Shown here one piece after another: positions 31,799 to 44,212 of a DNA stretch of 64,000 nt. Under the pieces are notes generated by a model. That model was not told where the DNA came from and searched no databases. It saw only the letters and a list, made by a program, of their open reading frames with translations. Where the stretch lies: NCBI GenBank assembly GCA_038255145.1, contig JBBSLP010000020.1:13288-77287 (forward strand), in the 5' to 3' direction. The position numbers and the translations under genes are program-made. Source of the stretch: WHTX01 sp038255145. Lineage in GTDB: Bacteria; Actinomycetota; Acidimicrobiia; Acidimicrobiales; CAIXPF01. The stretch's first letter is position 1. Each line of letters starts with the position of its first letter.

Positions 31799-33367
31799 TC
31801 AGGCCGAGGTGCGGCCGGGGAGCAGGGCCTGGAGGGCCTCGAGGGTGTCGGCCTGGGCCGGGGCCTTGTCGGGGCGGTAGCGGCGCACCCGGGCGAAGCG
31901 CAGGGCCACGCCGCCGGGGTAGCGCACCGAGGCCTGGACCCCGTCGAGGGCGATCTCGACCACCAGCTCGGGGCGCACGTGGACGACGATGCCCTCGGTG
32001 GCCACGGCCAACGCCTGCAGGGCCTCGGTCTGCCACGTGAGCAGCTGGTCGGTCAGGCCCTTGAACGTCTTGCCCACCATGACGAAGCCGCCGTCAGCCC
32101 CCCGGGCCCCCAGGTGCAGGTTGGACAGCCAGCCCCGACGGCGGCCGTGGCCCCACTCAGCCGCCAGCACCACCAGGTCGACGGTGTGCACGGGCTTGAC
32201 CTTGCGCCATGCCCCACCCCGGCGGCCGGCGTCGTAGGCCGCATGCAGAGCCTTGACCACCACGCCCTCGTGACCGGCGGCCACGGTGGCGTCGAGGAAG
32301 GCACCGGCCTCGACCGGATCAGCGGTGACCAGGCCGGGCACCAGCAGCGGCCCGACCAGGCCACCGAGTGCCGCCCGGCGCTCGACCAAGGGGCGGTCGA
32401 TCAGGTCGTCGCCGCCCAGGTGGAGCACGTCGAAGAACCACGGTCGCAGCCCCCGGGCCCGGGCCGCGGCCACGGCAGCGTCGGCTGCACCGCCCGCAGG
32501 ACCCTCGTCCCCGGCCCGCTCGGTGCCGAAGCGGCTCATGGTGTCCTGGAAGGCGTGGGGGCGGCCGTCGTCGTCGGCGCCGATGACCTCGCCGTCGAGC
32601 ACGAAGCGGTCCACGGGCAGGCTGCGGGCCAACTCGACCACCTCGGGCAGCCGGGACGTCACCTCGTTGAGGGCCCGGCTGTAGATGGCCACCTCGTCCC
32701 CGGCCCGATGGACCTGGATGCGGGCACCGTCCAACTTCCACTCCACCGACGCCTCGCCGGTGGCGGCCAGGGCGGCGGCGACGTCGTCGGCCCCCGCCGC
32801 CAGCATGGGCTGCAACGGCCGACCGACCACGAGCCCCACGCCCGACAGGCCGGCCTCGCCCTGGGTCAGCGCGGCCAGGGCCACGTCGCGCAGGTCGCCA
32901 TCGAGCAGGTGGGCCCGACGCACGATGGCCAGGGGAACCTCGGCGGCCTTGGCGAGGGCGTCTGCCATCAGACCCTCGAGCGCCCCCTGGCGCAGGCCGC
33001 CGGTCAGCAGCTGGCGCAGGAAGTCACCTTCGGCAGCGGTGGCCTGGTCCAACACCCCACCGAGGACCGCAGCCCGGCGGGCCACGGAACCAGGCCCACT
33101 GGTCGCCGCCAGCTCGCTCAGCGCGGCGTCGACCTCGCCCACGGTCAGGCTGGGCTCATCCGCAGGCGTGGACCCGGGGCGGTAGGCGGTGGCCCAACCC
33201 ACACCCACCCGACCCTGGCGCGGCTGGCCGGTCAGGAAGCCCACGCCGGCGGTGATCTCGGCCGGGGGCAGGTGGCGCAGCAGCTCGGCCAGGGCCGCCA
33301 CCTTGGCCGTGCGGGAGCGCGTCGCCCCCACCACGGCCGAGGTGGCCACCAGTTCGGCCAGCAGCAC
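31799..33367 (-). CDS. ligB: ATP-dependent DNA ligase
   Basis: A 522-residue ATP-dependent ligase. The nucleotidyl-lysine motif is EWKLDGARIQVH (K211). Later motifs are RFVLDGEVIG, FFDVLHLGG, HEGVVVKALHAAYDAG and AWRKVKPVHTVDLVV, and an OB-fold C-terminal part follows. The N-terminal helical domain (1-190) is of the mycobacterial LigB type; these act in repair in addition to the NAD-dependent replicative ligase. No Ku or end-joining gene is adjacent, which argues against a LigD role. Confidence 0.9.
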   Translation of the reverse strand: MLLAELVATSAVVGATRSRTAKVAALAELLRHLPPAEITAGVGFLTGQPRQGRVGVGWATAYRPGSTPADEPSLTVGEVDAALSELAATSGPGSVARRAAVLGGVLDQATAAEGDFLRQLLTGGLRQGALEGLMADALAKAAEVPLAIVRRAHLLDGDLRDVALAALTQGEAGLSGVGLVVGRPLQPMLAAGADDVAAALAATGEASVEWKLDGARIQVHRAGDEVAIYSRALNEVTSRLPEVVELARSLPVDRFVLDGEVIGADDDGRPHAFQDTMSRFGTERAGDEGPAGGAADAAVAAARARGLRPWFFDVLHLGGDDLIDRPLVERRAALGGLVGPLLVPGLVTADPVEAGAFLDATVAAGHEGVVVKALHAAYDAGRRGGAWRKVKPVHTVDLVVLAAEWGHGRRRGWLSNLHLGARGADGGFVMVGKTFKGLTDQLLTWQTEALQALAVATEGIVVHVRPELVVEIALDGVQASVRYPGGVALRFARVRRYRPDKAPAQADTLEALQALLPGRTSA

Positions 33368-33413
33368 GTTCAGCGCACCGCCATCACGACGGCGGCGGCC
33401 AGACCGGTGCGGA

Positions 33414-34424
33414 TCACGCCGACTTGAGGTCCTCGAGGACCCGCAGCCAACGCTCGGGGTCGGTCTTGTAGGGGGCGTAGAAGGAGATGCGGCTGATCAC
33501 GTCGCCGTAGCGGCGGTGCAGCTCGGGGGCGAGCTGCTCGGGCTCACCGACCACGGCGAAGGTGTTGAGCACCTCGTCGTCGATGAGCTCGGCCATCTCC
33601 GCCCACTTGCCCGCCTTGGACATGGTGTTGAGCTCGTCCTGCATGCCCCCCCACCCGTGCAGGTCCAGCACGGTGCGGTAGGCCGGCGTGGAGCCGTAGA
33701 AGGCGATCTGCTGGCGGGTGTCGCGGGCGTTGCTGGCCAGCTCGGCCTCGTCCTTGCCGGTGACCACGAAGGACGGCCCGACGATCTCGAAGCCCTCCAT
33801 GGTCTTGCCCACCTTGGCCCGGCCCCGCTCGAGCGCGGGGATGGTGACCTCACGCAGGTAGCGCTCGGTGGTGAAGCCGTGGCAGAGGAAGCCGTCGCAC
33901 ACCTCACCGGCGACCTCGGTCATGAGCGTGCCCACGCCGGCCAGGAACACCTTGGGCGGCCCGTACTCGGACGGCCCCGGGTTGAAGAACGGCGTCATCA
34001 GGGTGTGGGTGTAGAAGTCGCCCCGGAAGTCGAGCTTGGTGCCGTTCTGCCAGTTGTCCCAGATGGCCCGCATGGCCAGCACGAACTCGCGCATGCGGGG
34101 GGCGGGGTGCGACCACGGCATGGAGAAGCGCTTGGTGATGTGGGGCTTGATCTGGCTGCCCAGGCCGAGGATGAAGCGGCCCTTCGAGTACTGCTGCAGG
34201 TCCCACGACGTGTTGGCCGTCGTCATGGGGCTGCGGGCGAAGGCCACGGCGATGGACGTGCCCAGGTCGACCGTGCTGGTGTGCTCGGCCGCCAGCAGCA
34301 GGGGCAGGAACGGATCGTGACTGGTCTCCGCCGTCCAGATGCCCGAGTAGCCGGCCTTCTCGGCCTCGGCCGCCTGCTCGCCGGACTTGGTGAGATCGAA
34401 GCTGATGCCCCCGTCAACCTTCAT
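33414..34424 (-). CDS. LLM-class F420-dependent oxidoreductase
   Basis: A 336-residue luciferase-like enzyme, similar to the F420-dependent group with KVDGGISFDLTKSGEQAAEAEKAGYSGIWTAE at the start. Other landmarks are TSIAVAFARSPMTTANTSWDLQ, KGRFILGLGSQIKPHITKRFSMPW and GDFYTHTLMTPFF. The ATG at 34424 is 7 bases from TAGGTT (34432-34437, minus strand). The substrate is unknown. One of three LLM enzymes in this window. Confidence 0.88.
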   Translation of the reverse strand: MKVDGGISFDLTKSGEQAAEAEKAGYSGIWTAETSHDPFLPLLLAAEHTSTVDLGTSIAVAFARSPMTTANTSWDLQQYSKGRFILGLGSQIKPHITKRFSMPWSHPAPRMREFVLAMRAIWDNWQNGTKLDFRGDFYTHTLMTPFFNPGPSEYGPPKVFLAGVGTLMTEVAGEVCDGFLCHGFTTERYLREVTIPALERGRAKVGKTMEGFEIVGPSFVVTGKDEAELASNARDTRQQIAFYGSTPAYRTVLDLHGWGGMQDELNTMSKAGKWAEMAELIDDEVLNTFAVVGEPEQLAPELHRRYGDVISRISFYAPYKTDPERWLRVLEDLKSA

Positions 34425-34470
34425 GGCCGGCAACCTAGCCCGGGGCTGACGCCGCTGTCAGAGCCCGCGC

Positions 34471-35898
<1,428 letters not shown>

Positions 35899-36278
35899 GC
35901 CCGCAAGCTACGGGGGCCCGGACGGACCACGCCGCGAACATCAGCTCGAGCGACCTCGTCCCCGTCCCCGGGCTCGGCAGCGGCCGGCGACGGCGCGGCC
36001 ACCGGTGCCAGCGCGGCGGAGGCGTCCCTGCACGTCGATCTCGGGCCAGATGCGCTCGCAGAAGGTGCTCGCGGTGACGATGTGGCGGTGGTCGTCGCAG
36101 GTCATGGCCGCTCCCGGGGTGTGTTCGCCTGTGCTGACGGCAGGCTACGCGACCAATTCGCCGGCGGGCTATGGGTAGAGCTCCACGCACGCAGGGTGGC
36201 CGCAGTGACAGTGTGCGTCACCGGCGACCGCCCTGCATGAGCGGAGATCACGACCGCGTACCCATCAGGGCCGCCCGG
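35899..36278. other. intergenic region upstream of fumC
   Basis: 380 bp without a secure gene. The right half of it lies downstream of the ABC-F gene, the left end carries the fumC -10 hexamer. A minus-strand ORF of 54 codons (36105-35941) starts MTCDDHRHIVTASTFCERIW and ends in an Arg/Gly-rich tail; it could be a decayed or small gene but has no match I recognise. Confidence 0.4.
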
Positions 36279-37889
<1,611 letters not shown>

Positions 37890-38064
37890 AGGCCCAGTCA
37901 ACCAGTGCTGGGGCCCGTGGGCATGGTGATAAGCCTGTCGGTCCTGTGACACCCGCCATGCTCAGGCCCGTCACCAGCGGTTACGACCGTGAGAGCCCGG
38001 ACCCGCCCGGCGCCCGGGAAACCGGTTCCGGGGTGGGGAACGGGTGGCACTACCGTCTTGGCTC

Positions 38065-38469
38065 GTGGACGAGCTCGAAGAAGGCACGGAGCTCCGGCTC
38101 GATTGGGACAAGCTGGGCAAGATCGGCGCCACCGGTGCCCAGGTGGTGCCCGTGGTGCTCCAGGAGGCCGACAGCGGCGAGGTGCTCTTCGTGGGCTACG
38201 CCAACGAAGAGGCCCTGGCGGCCACGCTCGACCGGCGCAGCGCCGTCCTCTGGTCGACCTCCCGCAACGAGCTCTGGCACAAGGGCGCCACCTCGGGCGA
38301 CACCCTCGAACTGGTCGACGTGCGCATCAACTGCGAGCAGAACTCGTTGCTCTACCTGGTACGACGCCAGGCCGGGGGCGCCTGCCACACGACGGATCGT
38401 GAGGGCGCCACCCGGCCTGGTTGCTACTACCGCCGCCTTGGTGCTGACGGCGTGCTCGAGTTCGTCTGA
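38065..38469 (+). CDS. HisI-like phosphoribosyl-AMP cyclohydrolase family protein
   Basis: A 134-residue member of the HisI family. Typical are GEVLFVGYANEEALAATL, WSTSRNELWHKGATSG, the zinc Cys in GGACHT and the Cys in PGCYYRR. The Mg-binding D-x-D-x-D stretch of true HisI is replaced: RINCEQNSLLY keeps the Cys but has Asn, Glu and Asn where the acidic ligands belong. It stands alone, with no his operon. It may be a paralogue with another activity. TACCGT (38051-38056) is 8 bases before GTG 38065. Confidence 0.78.
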   Translation: MDELEEGTELRLDWDKLGKIGATGAQVVPVVLQEADSGEVLFVGYANEEALAATLDRRSAVLWSTSRNELWHKGATSGDTLELVDVRINCEQNSLLYLVRRQAGGACHTTDREGATRPGCYYRRLGADGVLEFV

Positions 38470-38520
38470 CGTCTTTCGCCACGAGCGAGAAGGTCGTCTG
38501 CCTCTCCCTGGAGAAACGTC

Positions 38521-38838
38521 TCAGTTGTGGGCTGAGGCGGAGTAGTACGCCCCGAGGTCGTCCTCGAGGTGGGTGGTGAGGGCCACCGGGGTGGAGACCT
38601 TGGGGGCGTGCTTGACCACGTCCTTGTTGTAGGGCACGACCAGGTCGCCGCCCTCGGAGCGGTAGGCGTCGTCCAGCGGCACCAGCACGTGGTGGTTCTT
38701 CAGCATGCCGAAGTCGACTCGGACGTAGGCGGGCTCGGCGGTGGCGGTGGCGTAGATCACATCGGCCACCTTGCCGATGTGGTCACCGTCAGCGTCCACG
38801 ATCTCATGACCCGTGAGTTCAAGCATCTCGTCGCGCAT
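38521..38838 (-). CDS. PRC-barrel domain protein
   Basis: A 105-residue PRC-barrel protein. The core is ELTGHEIVDADGDHIGKVADVIYA followed by YVRVDFGMLKNHHVLVPLDDAYRS. Related domains occur in RimM and photosynthetic reaction centre H subunits; free-standing copies are common in actinobacteria with unknown roles. ATG 38838 has a GGAGG Shine-Dalgarno 7 bases upstream. It is downstream of the acyl-CoA synthetase on the same strand. Confidence 0.85.
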   Translation of the reverse strand: MRDEMLELTGHEIVDADGDHIGKVADVIYATATAEPAYVRVDFGMLKNHHVLVPLDDAYRSEGGDLVVPYNKDVVKHAPKVSTPVALTTHLEDDLGAYYSASAHN

Positions 38839-38918
38839 GTGAGCCTCCTCGTAACGTGTCTGCAACATATGGTACCCGATGCGCACGAGACGACAAACAA
38901 GATCCGCCCCCGATCCGG

Positions 38919-40484
38919 TCAGTTGATCTGGCGCTCCCGGCCTTCCCAGTAAGGCGCCCGCAGCACGAACTTCTGGAGCTTCCCCGTGGCCGTGCGGGCG
39001 AGCTCGTCGCGGAACTCGACCGAGGTGGGGCACTTGTAGTGGGTCATGCGGTCACGGGTGTAGGCGATGACGTCGGCCTCGCTGGCCTCGGCTCCCGGGT
39101 TCAGCACGACCAGGGCCTTCACCGTCTCCCCCCACTTCTCGTGGGGCACGCCGATGACGGCCACCTCGGCGATGGCGGGATGGGAGAAGATCACGTCCTC
39201 GACCTCGATGGAGGACACGTTCTCGCCGCCGGAGATGATCACGTCCTTCTTGCGGTCCGAGATGGTGAGGTAGCTCTCCTCGTCGATGAAGCCGCCGTCA
39301 CCGGTGTAGAACCACTCGTTGTCCGGAGCCTCGGGCAGGGCGGGGTCGGCCTTGATGGCCTCGGCCGTCGCCTCGGGCTGGGCCCAGTACCCCTGGAGCA
39401 CGACGTTGCCCCGGGCCAGGATCTCGCCCTCCTCGGACACCCGCAGACGGATGCCGAGGGCGGGGGCGCCAGCCCGGCCCAGGCGACGGGCCCGCTCGGT
39501 GGGGGTCAGCTCGTCGTACTCGGCCCGGCGCCGGTTCATGGTCAGCAGCGGCGCCGTCTCGGTCAGGCCGTAGATCTGGATGAACTCCCAGCCCAGGTCG
39601 GTCTCGACGCGCTCGATGGTCCTGGTGGGCGGCGGCGCCCCCGCCACCACCACCCGGGTGCGACCGGCACCGGGGATGGGCCCGTCCCACTCCGCCGCAG
39701 CGTCGAGGATCATGCTGACCACGGCCGGGGCCCCGCACATGAGGGTCACGCCGTGGCGGTCGACCCGACGCAGGATCTCGGCCCCGTCGATCTTGCGGAT
39801 GACCACGTTGGTGGCTCCCATGCCCGTCACCGCGTAGCCCATGCCCCAGCCGTTGCAGTGGAACATGGGCAGGGTGTGCAGGTAGACGTCGCGGTCGTCG
39901 ACCCCCGCCTGCCAGCCGAAGGTGGCGGCGTTGACCCACAGGGCCCGGTGGGTCTGCTCGACGCCCTTGGGCCGCGCCGTCGTGCCCGACGTGTAGTTGA
40001 TGGTGGCGGTGACGTCCTCGTCGGGCACCCAGGTCCTGGGCTCGGTGTCGTACAGGAACAGCTCCTGGTCGGACTCCTCACCGATGACGAACGTGCGCCG
40101 GGCCTCGACGCCCTTGAGGGTGTCGGCCACCTCGGGGTCGATGAGCAGCACGTCGGCGCCGCAGTGCTCGACGATGTAGCCCACCTCCTCGGCGTTGAGG
40201 CGGAAGTTGATGGGCACGAAGACCCGGCCCCAGTTGCTGACCCCGTAGTACGAGCAGAACAGCCGGGCCGCGTTGTGCGACACCATGGCCACCCGGGCGC
40301 CGGCGGGCACCCCCATGGCGTCGAGCGCCGCGGCCTGGGCCCGGGCCCGGACGTCGAGCTCGGCGTAGGTGAGCGACCCCCACGAGGTGGCGGGCTGGTC
40401 CGGCTCGTCGACCACCGCGGTCCGGTCGGGGTAGACGGCCACCGCCCGGTCGAGGTGATCGCGCAGCGTCAACGGCACCTTCAT
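38919..40484 (-). CDS. AMP-dependent acyl-CoA synthetase/ligase
   Basis: A 521-residue adenylate-forming enzyme. The ATP motif is INYTSGTTARPKGVEQTH. The middle has QIYGLTETAPLLTMNRR, then EWFYTGDGGFIDEESYLTISDRKKDVIISGGENVSS, the adenylation hinge, and the catalytic Lys region ARTATGKLQKFVLR at the C-terminus. It activates a fatty or carboxylic acid to its CoA ester. The specificity is not readable. No neighbouring beta-oxidation gene is in the same operon. Confidence 0.9.
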   Translation of the reverse strand: MKVPLTLRDHLDRAVAVYPDRTAVVDEPDQPATSWGSLTYAELDVRARAQAAALDAMGVPAGARVAMVSHNAARLFCSYYGVSNWGRVFVPINFRLNAEEVGYIVEHCGADVLLIDPEVADTLKGVEARRTFVIGEESDQELFLYDTEPRTWVPDEDVTATINYTSGTTARPKGVEQTHRALWVNAATFGWQAGVDDRDVYLHTLPMFHCNGWGMGYAVTGMGATNVVIRKIDGAEILRRVDRHGVTLMCGAPAVVSMILDAAAEWDGPIPGAGRTRVVVAGAPPPTRTIERVETDLGWEFIQIYGLTETAPLLTMNRRRAEYDELTPTERARRLGRAGAPALGIRLRVSEEGEILARGNVVLQGYWAQPEATAEAIKADPALPEAPDNEWFYTGDGGFIDEESYLTISDRKKDVIISGGENVSSIEVEDVIFSHPAIAEVAVIGVPHEKWGETVKALVVLNPGAEASEADVIAYTRDRMTHYKCPTSVEFRDELARTATGKLQKFVLRAPYWEGRERQIN

Positions 40485-40562
40485 CGTGCAAGAACCCCCA
40501 GGGCGCGACCGTGCAGAGATGGGTGCGCGGCTTCCGGCCGCCACCGAGCTAGACCGTAGTGC

Positions 40563-42338
40563 ATGGTCAGTGCGCGGGCGCCCGAGCTGGTGGGCGCAGG
40601 TGGATGGGTGGGCAGCGGGGACCGGTTGCAACTCCGCGACCTGCGGGGACGCGTCGTGGTCGTCCACTTCTTCGCCGTGGGTGGGGCGACGGGGCACCGC
40701 GTGCTCGACGACTTGGCCGAGGTGGAGCGCCGTTGGCCCACCGAGGTGGCCGTGGTCGGCGTGCACTCCCCCAAGTTCCCCCACGAGGGCCGCCACCGCA
40801 CCGTCGAGCAGGCCGTGCGCCGCCTGGGCGTCAGCCACCCCGTGCTCGACGACCCCGAGATGATCACCTGGCAGCAGTACGGGGTGCGGGGCTGGCCCAC
40901 CATCGTGGTCATCGACCCCCGGGGCAACGTCGTCGGCGGCATCACCGGGGAGGGCAACCGGCCCCTGTTGCTGCAGGTGGTCACGGACACCGTCGAGCGC
41001 CACACCCGTCGGGGCTCCCTGCGCCCCCTCGAGCCCGACACCCCACCCCTGGCCCTGCCCTCGGGTTGGCGACCGCCCCGGGCCACGCCGTGGTCCTTCC
41101 CCGCCAAGGTGGCCACGGACCGCAGCGGTCGCCTGGTGGTGGCCGACACCGGCCACGACCGCGTCGTGGTGCTCGAGCTGGGCACGGCCACCGCCGACGC
41201 CGTCCCCGCCCGCATCACCCACGTCGTCACCGGTCTGCGTTCCCCCCACGGGGTGCGCCTCTACGGCAGTGACCTGCTCATCTGCGACACCGGCAACGAC
41301 CGGGTGGTGCGCATCGACCTCGATACCCGGCCCACGCCCGACGAGGAGATCGAGCCCGATCCCGCCGGAGTGATCCGGCTCCGGGCCCGTCCGGTGGACG
41401 CCCTGCAGGTCGATGTGGCCTCACCTCTCGACGTCGTGGCCGACCTGGATCGCTCCCTGGTGGTGGCCGAGGCCGGGCACCACCGGTTGTGGCGGGTCAC
41501 CCAGTTCGGCGCCGCCCCCGGGCCCATCGCCGGCACCGGCTACGAGGGCCTGGCCGACGGCCGGGCCGACTCGGCCGAGCTGGCCCAGCCCTCGGGCCTG
41601 GCCCGGGTGCCGGCCGGGGTGGCCTTCGTGGACGCCGAGTCGTCGTCGCTGCGCCTGCTGACCGACAAGGGCAAGGTCCGCACCCTCGTGGGCGAGGGCC
41701 TCTTCGACTGGGGCCTACGGGACGGCCGGGGCCTGCGGGGGCGGTTGCAGCACCCCCAGGGGGTGGCGGCCAGCCCCGACGGGGCCACCCTCTACATCGC
41801 CGACACGTACAACAGCCGCATCCGGGACTGGTTCCGACGGGACCTGGGCACCCTGCCCATCGACGGCCTCGACGAGCCCGGTGGGCTCGACGTGCTGGCT
41901 GATGGGCGTCTGGTCATCGCCGACACCGGCAACCACCGCATCGTGGTGGCCGACCCCGTCACCGGAGCGGTGCTCCCCGTGGTGGTGGCCACGACCACCC
42001 TGCCGGCGGTGGTGCCCCTGGTGGAGCCGGGCGCGGTGCTCGAGGTGGCGGCCGGGGCCCGCTTCACCGTGCCCTTCGGCGTCGACCTGGGATCCTTCGA
42101 GCTCGACCCGGCCGAGGAGCGCCCCGTGCGCATCGTGGTCGAGGCCGATCCCGGCTGGCTGTTGGCCGAAGGACCGCGCCGGTGGCGCCACGCCACGGCC
42201 AGCGGCGAGCTGGCCCTGGGGGCGGGGATCACCGGAGCGGGCTGGCTGACGGTGTCGGTGTCGGCCGCGGTGATCAGCGACGGGGCGGCGTCGGTGCGAC
42301 GTTCGGTGACCCGCCACCACCTGGCCCTGCGCTCCTAG
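40563..42338 (+). CDS. thioredoxin-like and NHL-repeat protein
   Basis: A 591-residue two-domain protein. The N-terminal ~140 residues are thioredoxin-like (VVVVHFFAVGGATGHRVLDDL, GVRGWPTIVVIDPRGNVVGG). In place of a CxxC, the sequence is AVGGATG, so the redox cysteines are missing. The rest is NHL beta-propeller repeats (RLVVADTGHDRVVVLEL, DLLICDTGNDRVVRID, LYIADTYNSRIRDW, RLVIADTGNHRIVVAD). The architecture resembles NHLRC2. No signal peptide is seen. Confidence 0.85.
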   Translation: MVSARAPELVGAGGWVGSGDRLQLRDLRGRVVVVHFFAVGGATGHRVLDDLAEVERRWPTEVAVVGVHSPKFPHEGRHRTVEQAVRRLGVSHPVLDDPEMITWQQYGVRGWPTIVVIDPRGNVVGGITGEGNRPLLLQVVTDTVERHTRRGSLRPLEPDTPPLALPSGWRPPRATPWSFPAKVATDRSGRLVVADTGHDRVVVLELGTATADAVPARITHVVTGLRSPHGVRLYGSDLLICDTGNDRVVRIDLDTRPTPDEEIEPDPAGVIRLRARPVDALQVDVASPLDVVADLDRSLVVAEAGHHRLWRVTQFGAAPGPIAGTGYEGLADGRADSAELAQPSGLARVPAGVAFVDAESSSLRLLTDKGKVRTLVGEGLFDWGLRDGRGLRGRLQHPQGVAASPDGATLYIADTYNSRIRDWFRRDLGTLPIDGLDEPGGLDVLADGRLVIADTGNHRIVVADPVTGAVLPVVVATTTLPAVVPLVEPGAVLEVAAGARFTVPFGVDLGSFELDPAEERPVRIVVEADPGWLLAEGPRRWRHATASGELALGAGITGAGWLTVSVSAAVISDGAASVRRSVTRHHLALRS

Positions 42339-42344
42339 CTGGGC

Positions 42345-43118
42345 TCAGCGGGCGAGCCAGCCGCCTTCGACGGCCACGACCGAACCCGTCATGTAGCTCG
42401 ATGCGTCCGAGGCCAGGTAGAGCAGGGCACCGTCGAGCTCGTGGACGGCACCGGCGCGGCGCATGGGGGTGTTGCGCTGGATCCAGTTGACGCCCGACTC
42501 GGCGGCGAACATCCCCTCGGTGAGCTCGGTCTCGAAGTAGCCGGGGGCGATGGCGTTCACCCGGATGCCGTGGCGGGCCCACTGCAGGGCCAGCTCCCGG
42601 GTCAGGTTCTCGAGCCCACCCTTGCTGGCCACGTAGCCGGCCTGGTTGTTGGGCGAGGACCCCACCCGGGCGTGCACCGAGGTGATGTTGATGATCGACC
42701 CACCGCCCGAGGCGATCATGGACGGCGCCACCAGGGACGACAGCACGAACGGCGCCGTCAGGTTCACGTCGATCACGTCACGGAAGCGCTTGGGATCCTG
42801 CTCCTCGGCCTTGTCGGGGGCGTCGCTCAGGCCGGCGTTGTTGACGAGCACGTCCACCTGGCCGAAGTGCTCGATGGCCGTGGCCACCAGGGCCCGGCAG
42901 TCGTCGTCGGAGGTCACGTCGGTGCGCACCGGCACCAGGCCGGGCACCTCCGCCGCCAGGGCTTCAAGGCGCTCGAGGCGGCGGGCCGCAGCCACCACCT
43001 TGGCCCCCGCCGCTCCCAGCAGCCGGCAGAAGCGGTCGCCGAAACCGGACGAGGCCCCCGTCACGATGGCCACCCGGCCGGACACGTCCCACAGGCTGCT
43101 GATGTCGATGTCGCTCAC
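42345..43118 (-). CDS. short-chain dehydrogenase/reductase
   Basis: A 257-residue classical SDR. The cofactor motif is VTGASSGFG, NNAG is in DVLVNNAGLSD, and the active site is Ser-Tyr-Lys with YVASKGGL. The substrate is unknown. GTG 43118 overlaps the acetate kinase stop (GTGA), making it the last gene of a phosphoketolase operon. That context suggests a role in redox balance, but the link is inferred only. Confidence 0.88.
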   Translation of the reverse strand: MSDIDISSLWDVSGRVAIVTGASSGFGDRFCRLLGAAGAKVVAAARRLERLEALAAEVPGLVPVRTDVTSDDDCRALVATAIEHFGQVDVLVNNAGLSDAPDKAEEQDPKRFRDVIDVNLTAPFVLSSLVAPSMIASGGGSIINITSVHARVGSSPNNQAGYVASKGGLENLTRELALQWARHGIRVNAIAPGYFETELTEGMFAAESGVNWIQRNTPMRRAGAVHELDGALLYLASDASSYMTGSVVAVEGGWLAR

Positions 43119-44212
43119 GAGGGCGGGATCGTAGGCGACCCACCCAGCAGGGCGCGCACCTCGCCGGCGATCTGACGGTCCTCCCGGGCCGTCACCACGG
43201 CCACGGCCAGGGCCGAACCTGCCGGCGAGATCACCGCGTCACCGGTGGCCGCGGCGTTGGCGGCCTCGTCGAGCTCCACCCCCAACCAGGCCAGACGCGC
43301 ACAGGCCGCGGCCCGCAGCGACGGTTGGTGCTCCCCCACCCCGCCACTGAACACGAGCAGGTCGAGGCCGCCGGCCGAGGTGGCCATGGCGGCGATGGAC
43401 TGGACCAGCCGGTGGGTCCACACGTCGAGGGCGGCGACAGCCACGGCGTCGCCGCCGGCCGCTGCGGCCACGATCGACCGAGCGTCACCGTCACCTCCCG
43501 TCAGCCCGGCGAGGCCGGAGCGTGACTCGAGCCCGTCCTCGACCTCGGCCACGCCCAGGGTGGTCTGCTGCAGCAGCCACAGGATCAGGCCGGGGTCGAC
43601 GGTGCCACTGCGGGTGGCCATGACCAGGCCTTCGAGGGGGGTGAAGCCCATGGTGGTGTCCACCGAGCGGCCCTCGAGCACGGCGCAGCACGACGCCCCC
43701 GACCCCAGGTGGCAGATGACGGTGCGCAGCGCGTCGGGGGCCACCCCCACCAGCTCGGGGGCCCGGTGGGCGGCCCAGGCGTGGGCCAGGCCGTGGAAGC
43801 CGTAGCGACGCAGCCCGTAGCGCTCGCGCCACGCCAGGGGCAGGGCGTAGGTCGACGCCTCGGCCGGCATGGTGGTGTGGAAGGCGGTGTCGAAGCAGGC
43901 CACGGCGGGCACGCCGGGCAGGGCGGCGGACACGGTGTCGATGCCGTGCAGCGCCGCGGGCTGGTGCAACGGCGCCAGGCTGGTCAGCTCGTCGAGCTGG
44001 CGGCGCACCGCCGCGTCCACCACCACCGGGGCCGAGTACACCGACCCGCCGTGGACCACCCGGTGGCCCACGGCGTCGACCGGCCCCACCGAGCGGGCGA
44101 AGTCAGCGGCGCTGGCCCCCGACCCCGTCCCCGTGGCCAGCACCTCGTCGTCGGGGCCCAACAGGGACAGCTTCAGGCTGGACGACCCGGCGTTGACCAC
44201 CAGCACCCTCAC
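43115..44212 (-). CDS. ackA: acetate kinase
   Basis: A 365-residue acetokinase that makes ATP and acetate from acetyl phosphate. Landmarks are VRVLVVNAGSSSLKLSLL, DAVGHRVVHGG, ACFDTAFHTTMP, RRYGFHGLAHAW, ICHLGSGASCCAV and the ATP site FSGGVGEHQPSLRAAA. GTG 44212 overlaps the phosphoketolase stop (GTGA), so the two are translationally coupled and form the acetyl-phosphate to acetate route. Confidence 0.94.
   Translation of the reverse strand: MRVLVVNAGSSSLKLSLLGPDDEVLATGTGSGASAADFARSVGPVDAVGHRVVHGGSVYSAPVVVDAAVRRQLDELTSLAPLHQPAALHGIDTVSAALPGVPAVACFDTAFHTTMPAEASTYALPLAWRERYGLRRYGFHGLAHAWAAHRAPELVGVAPDALRTVICHLGSGASCCAVLEGRSVDTTMGFTPLEGLVMATRSGTVDPGLILWLLQQTTLGVAEVEDGLESRSGLAGLTGGDGDARSIVAAAAGGDAVAVAALDVWTHRLVQSIAAMATSAGGLDLLVFSGGVGEHQPSLRAAACARLAWLGVELDEAANAAATGDAVISPAGSALAVAVVTAREDRQIAGEVRALLGGSPTIPPS

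Noticed and set aside
35941..36105. 54-codon minus-strand ORF upstream of fumC
   Set aside because: No family match, Arg/Gly-rich tail, no ribosome site. Mentioned only within the gap description.
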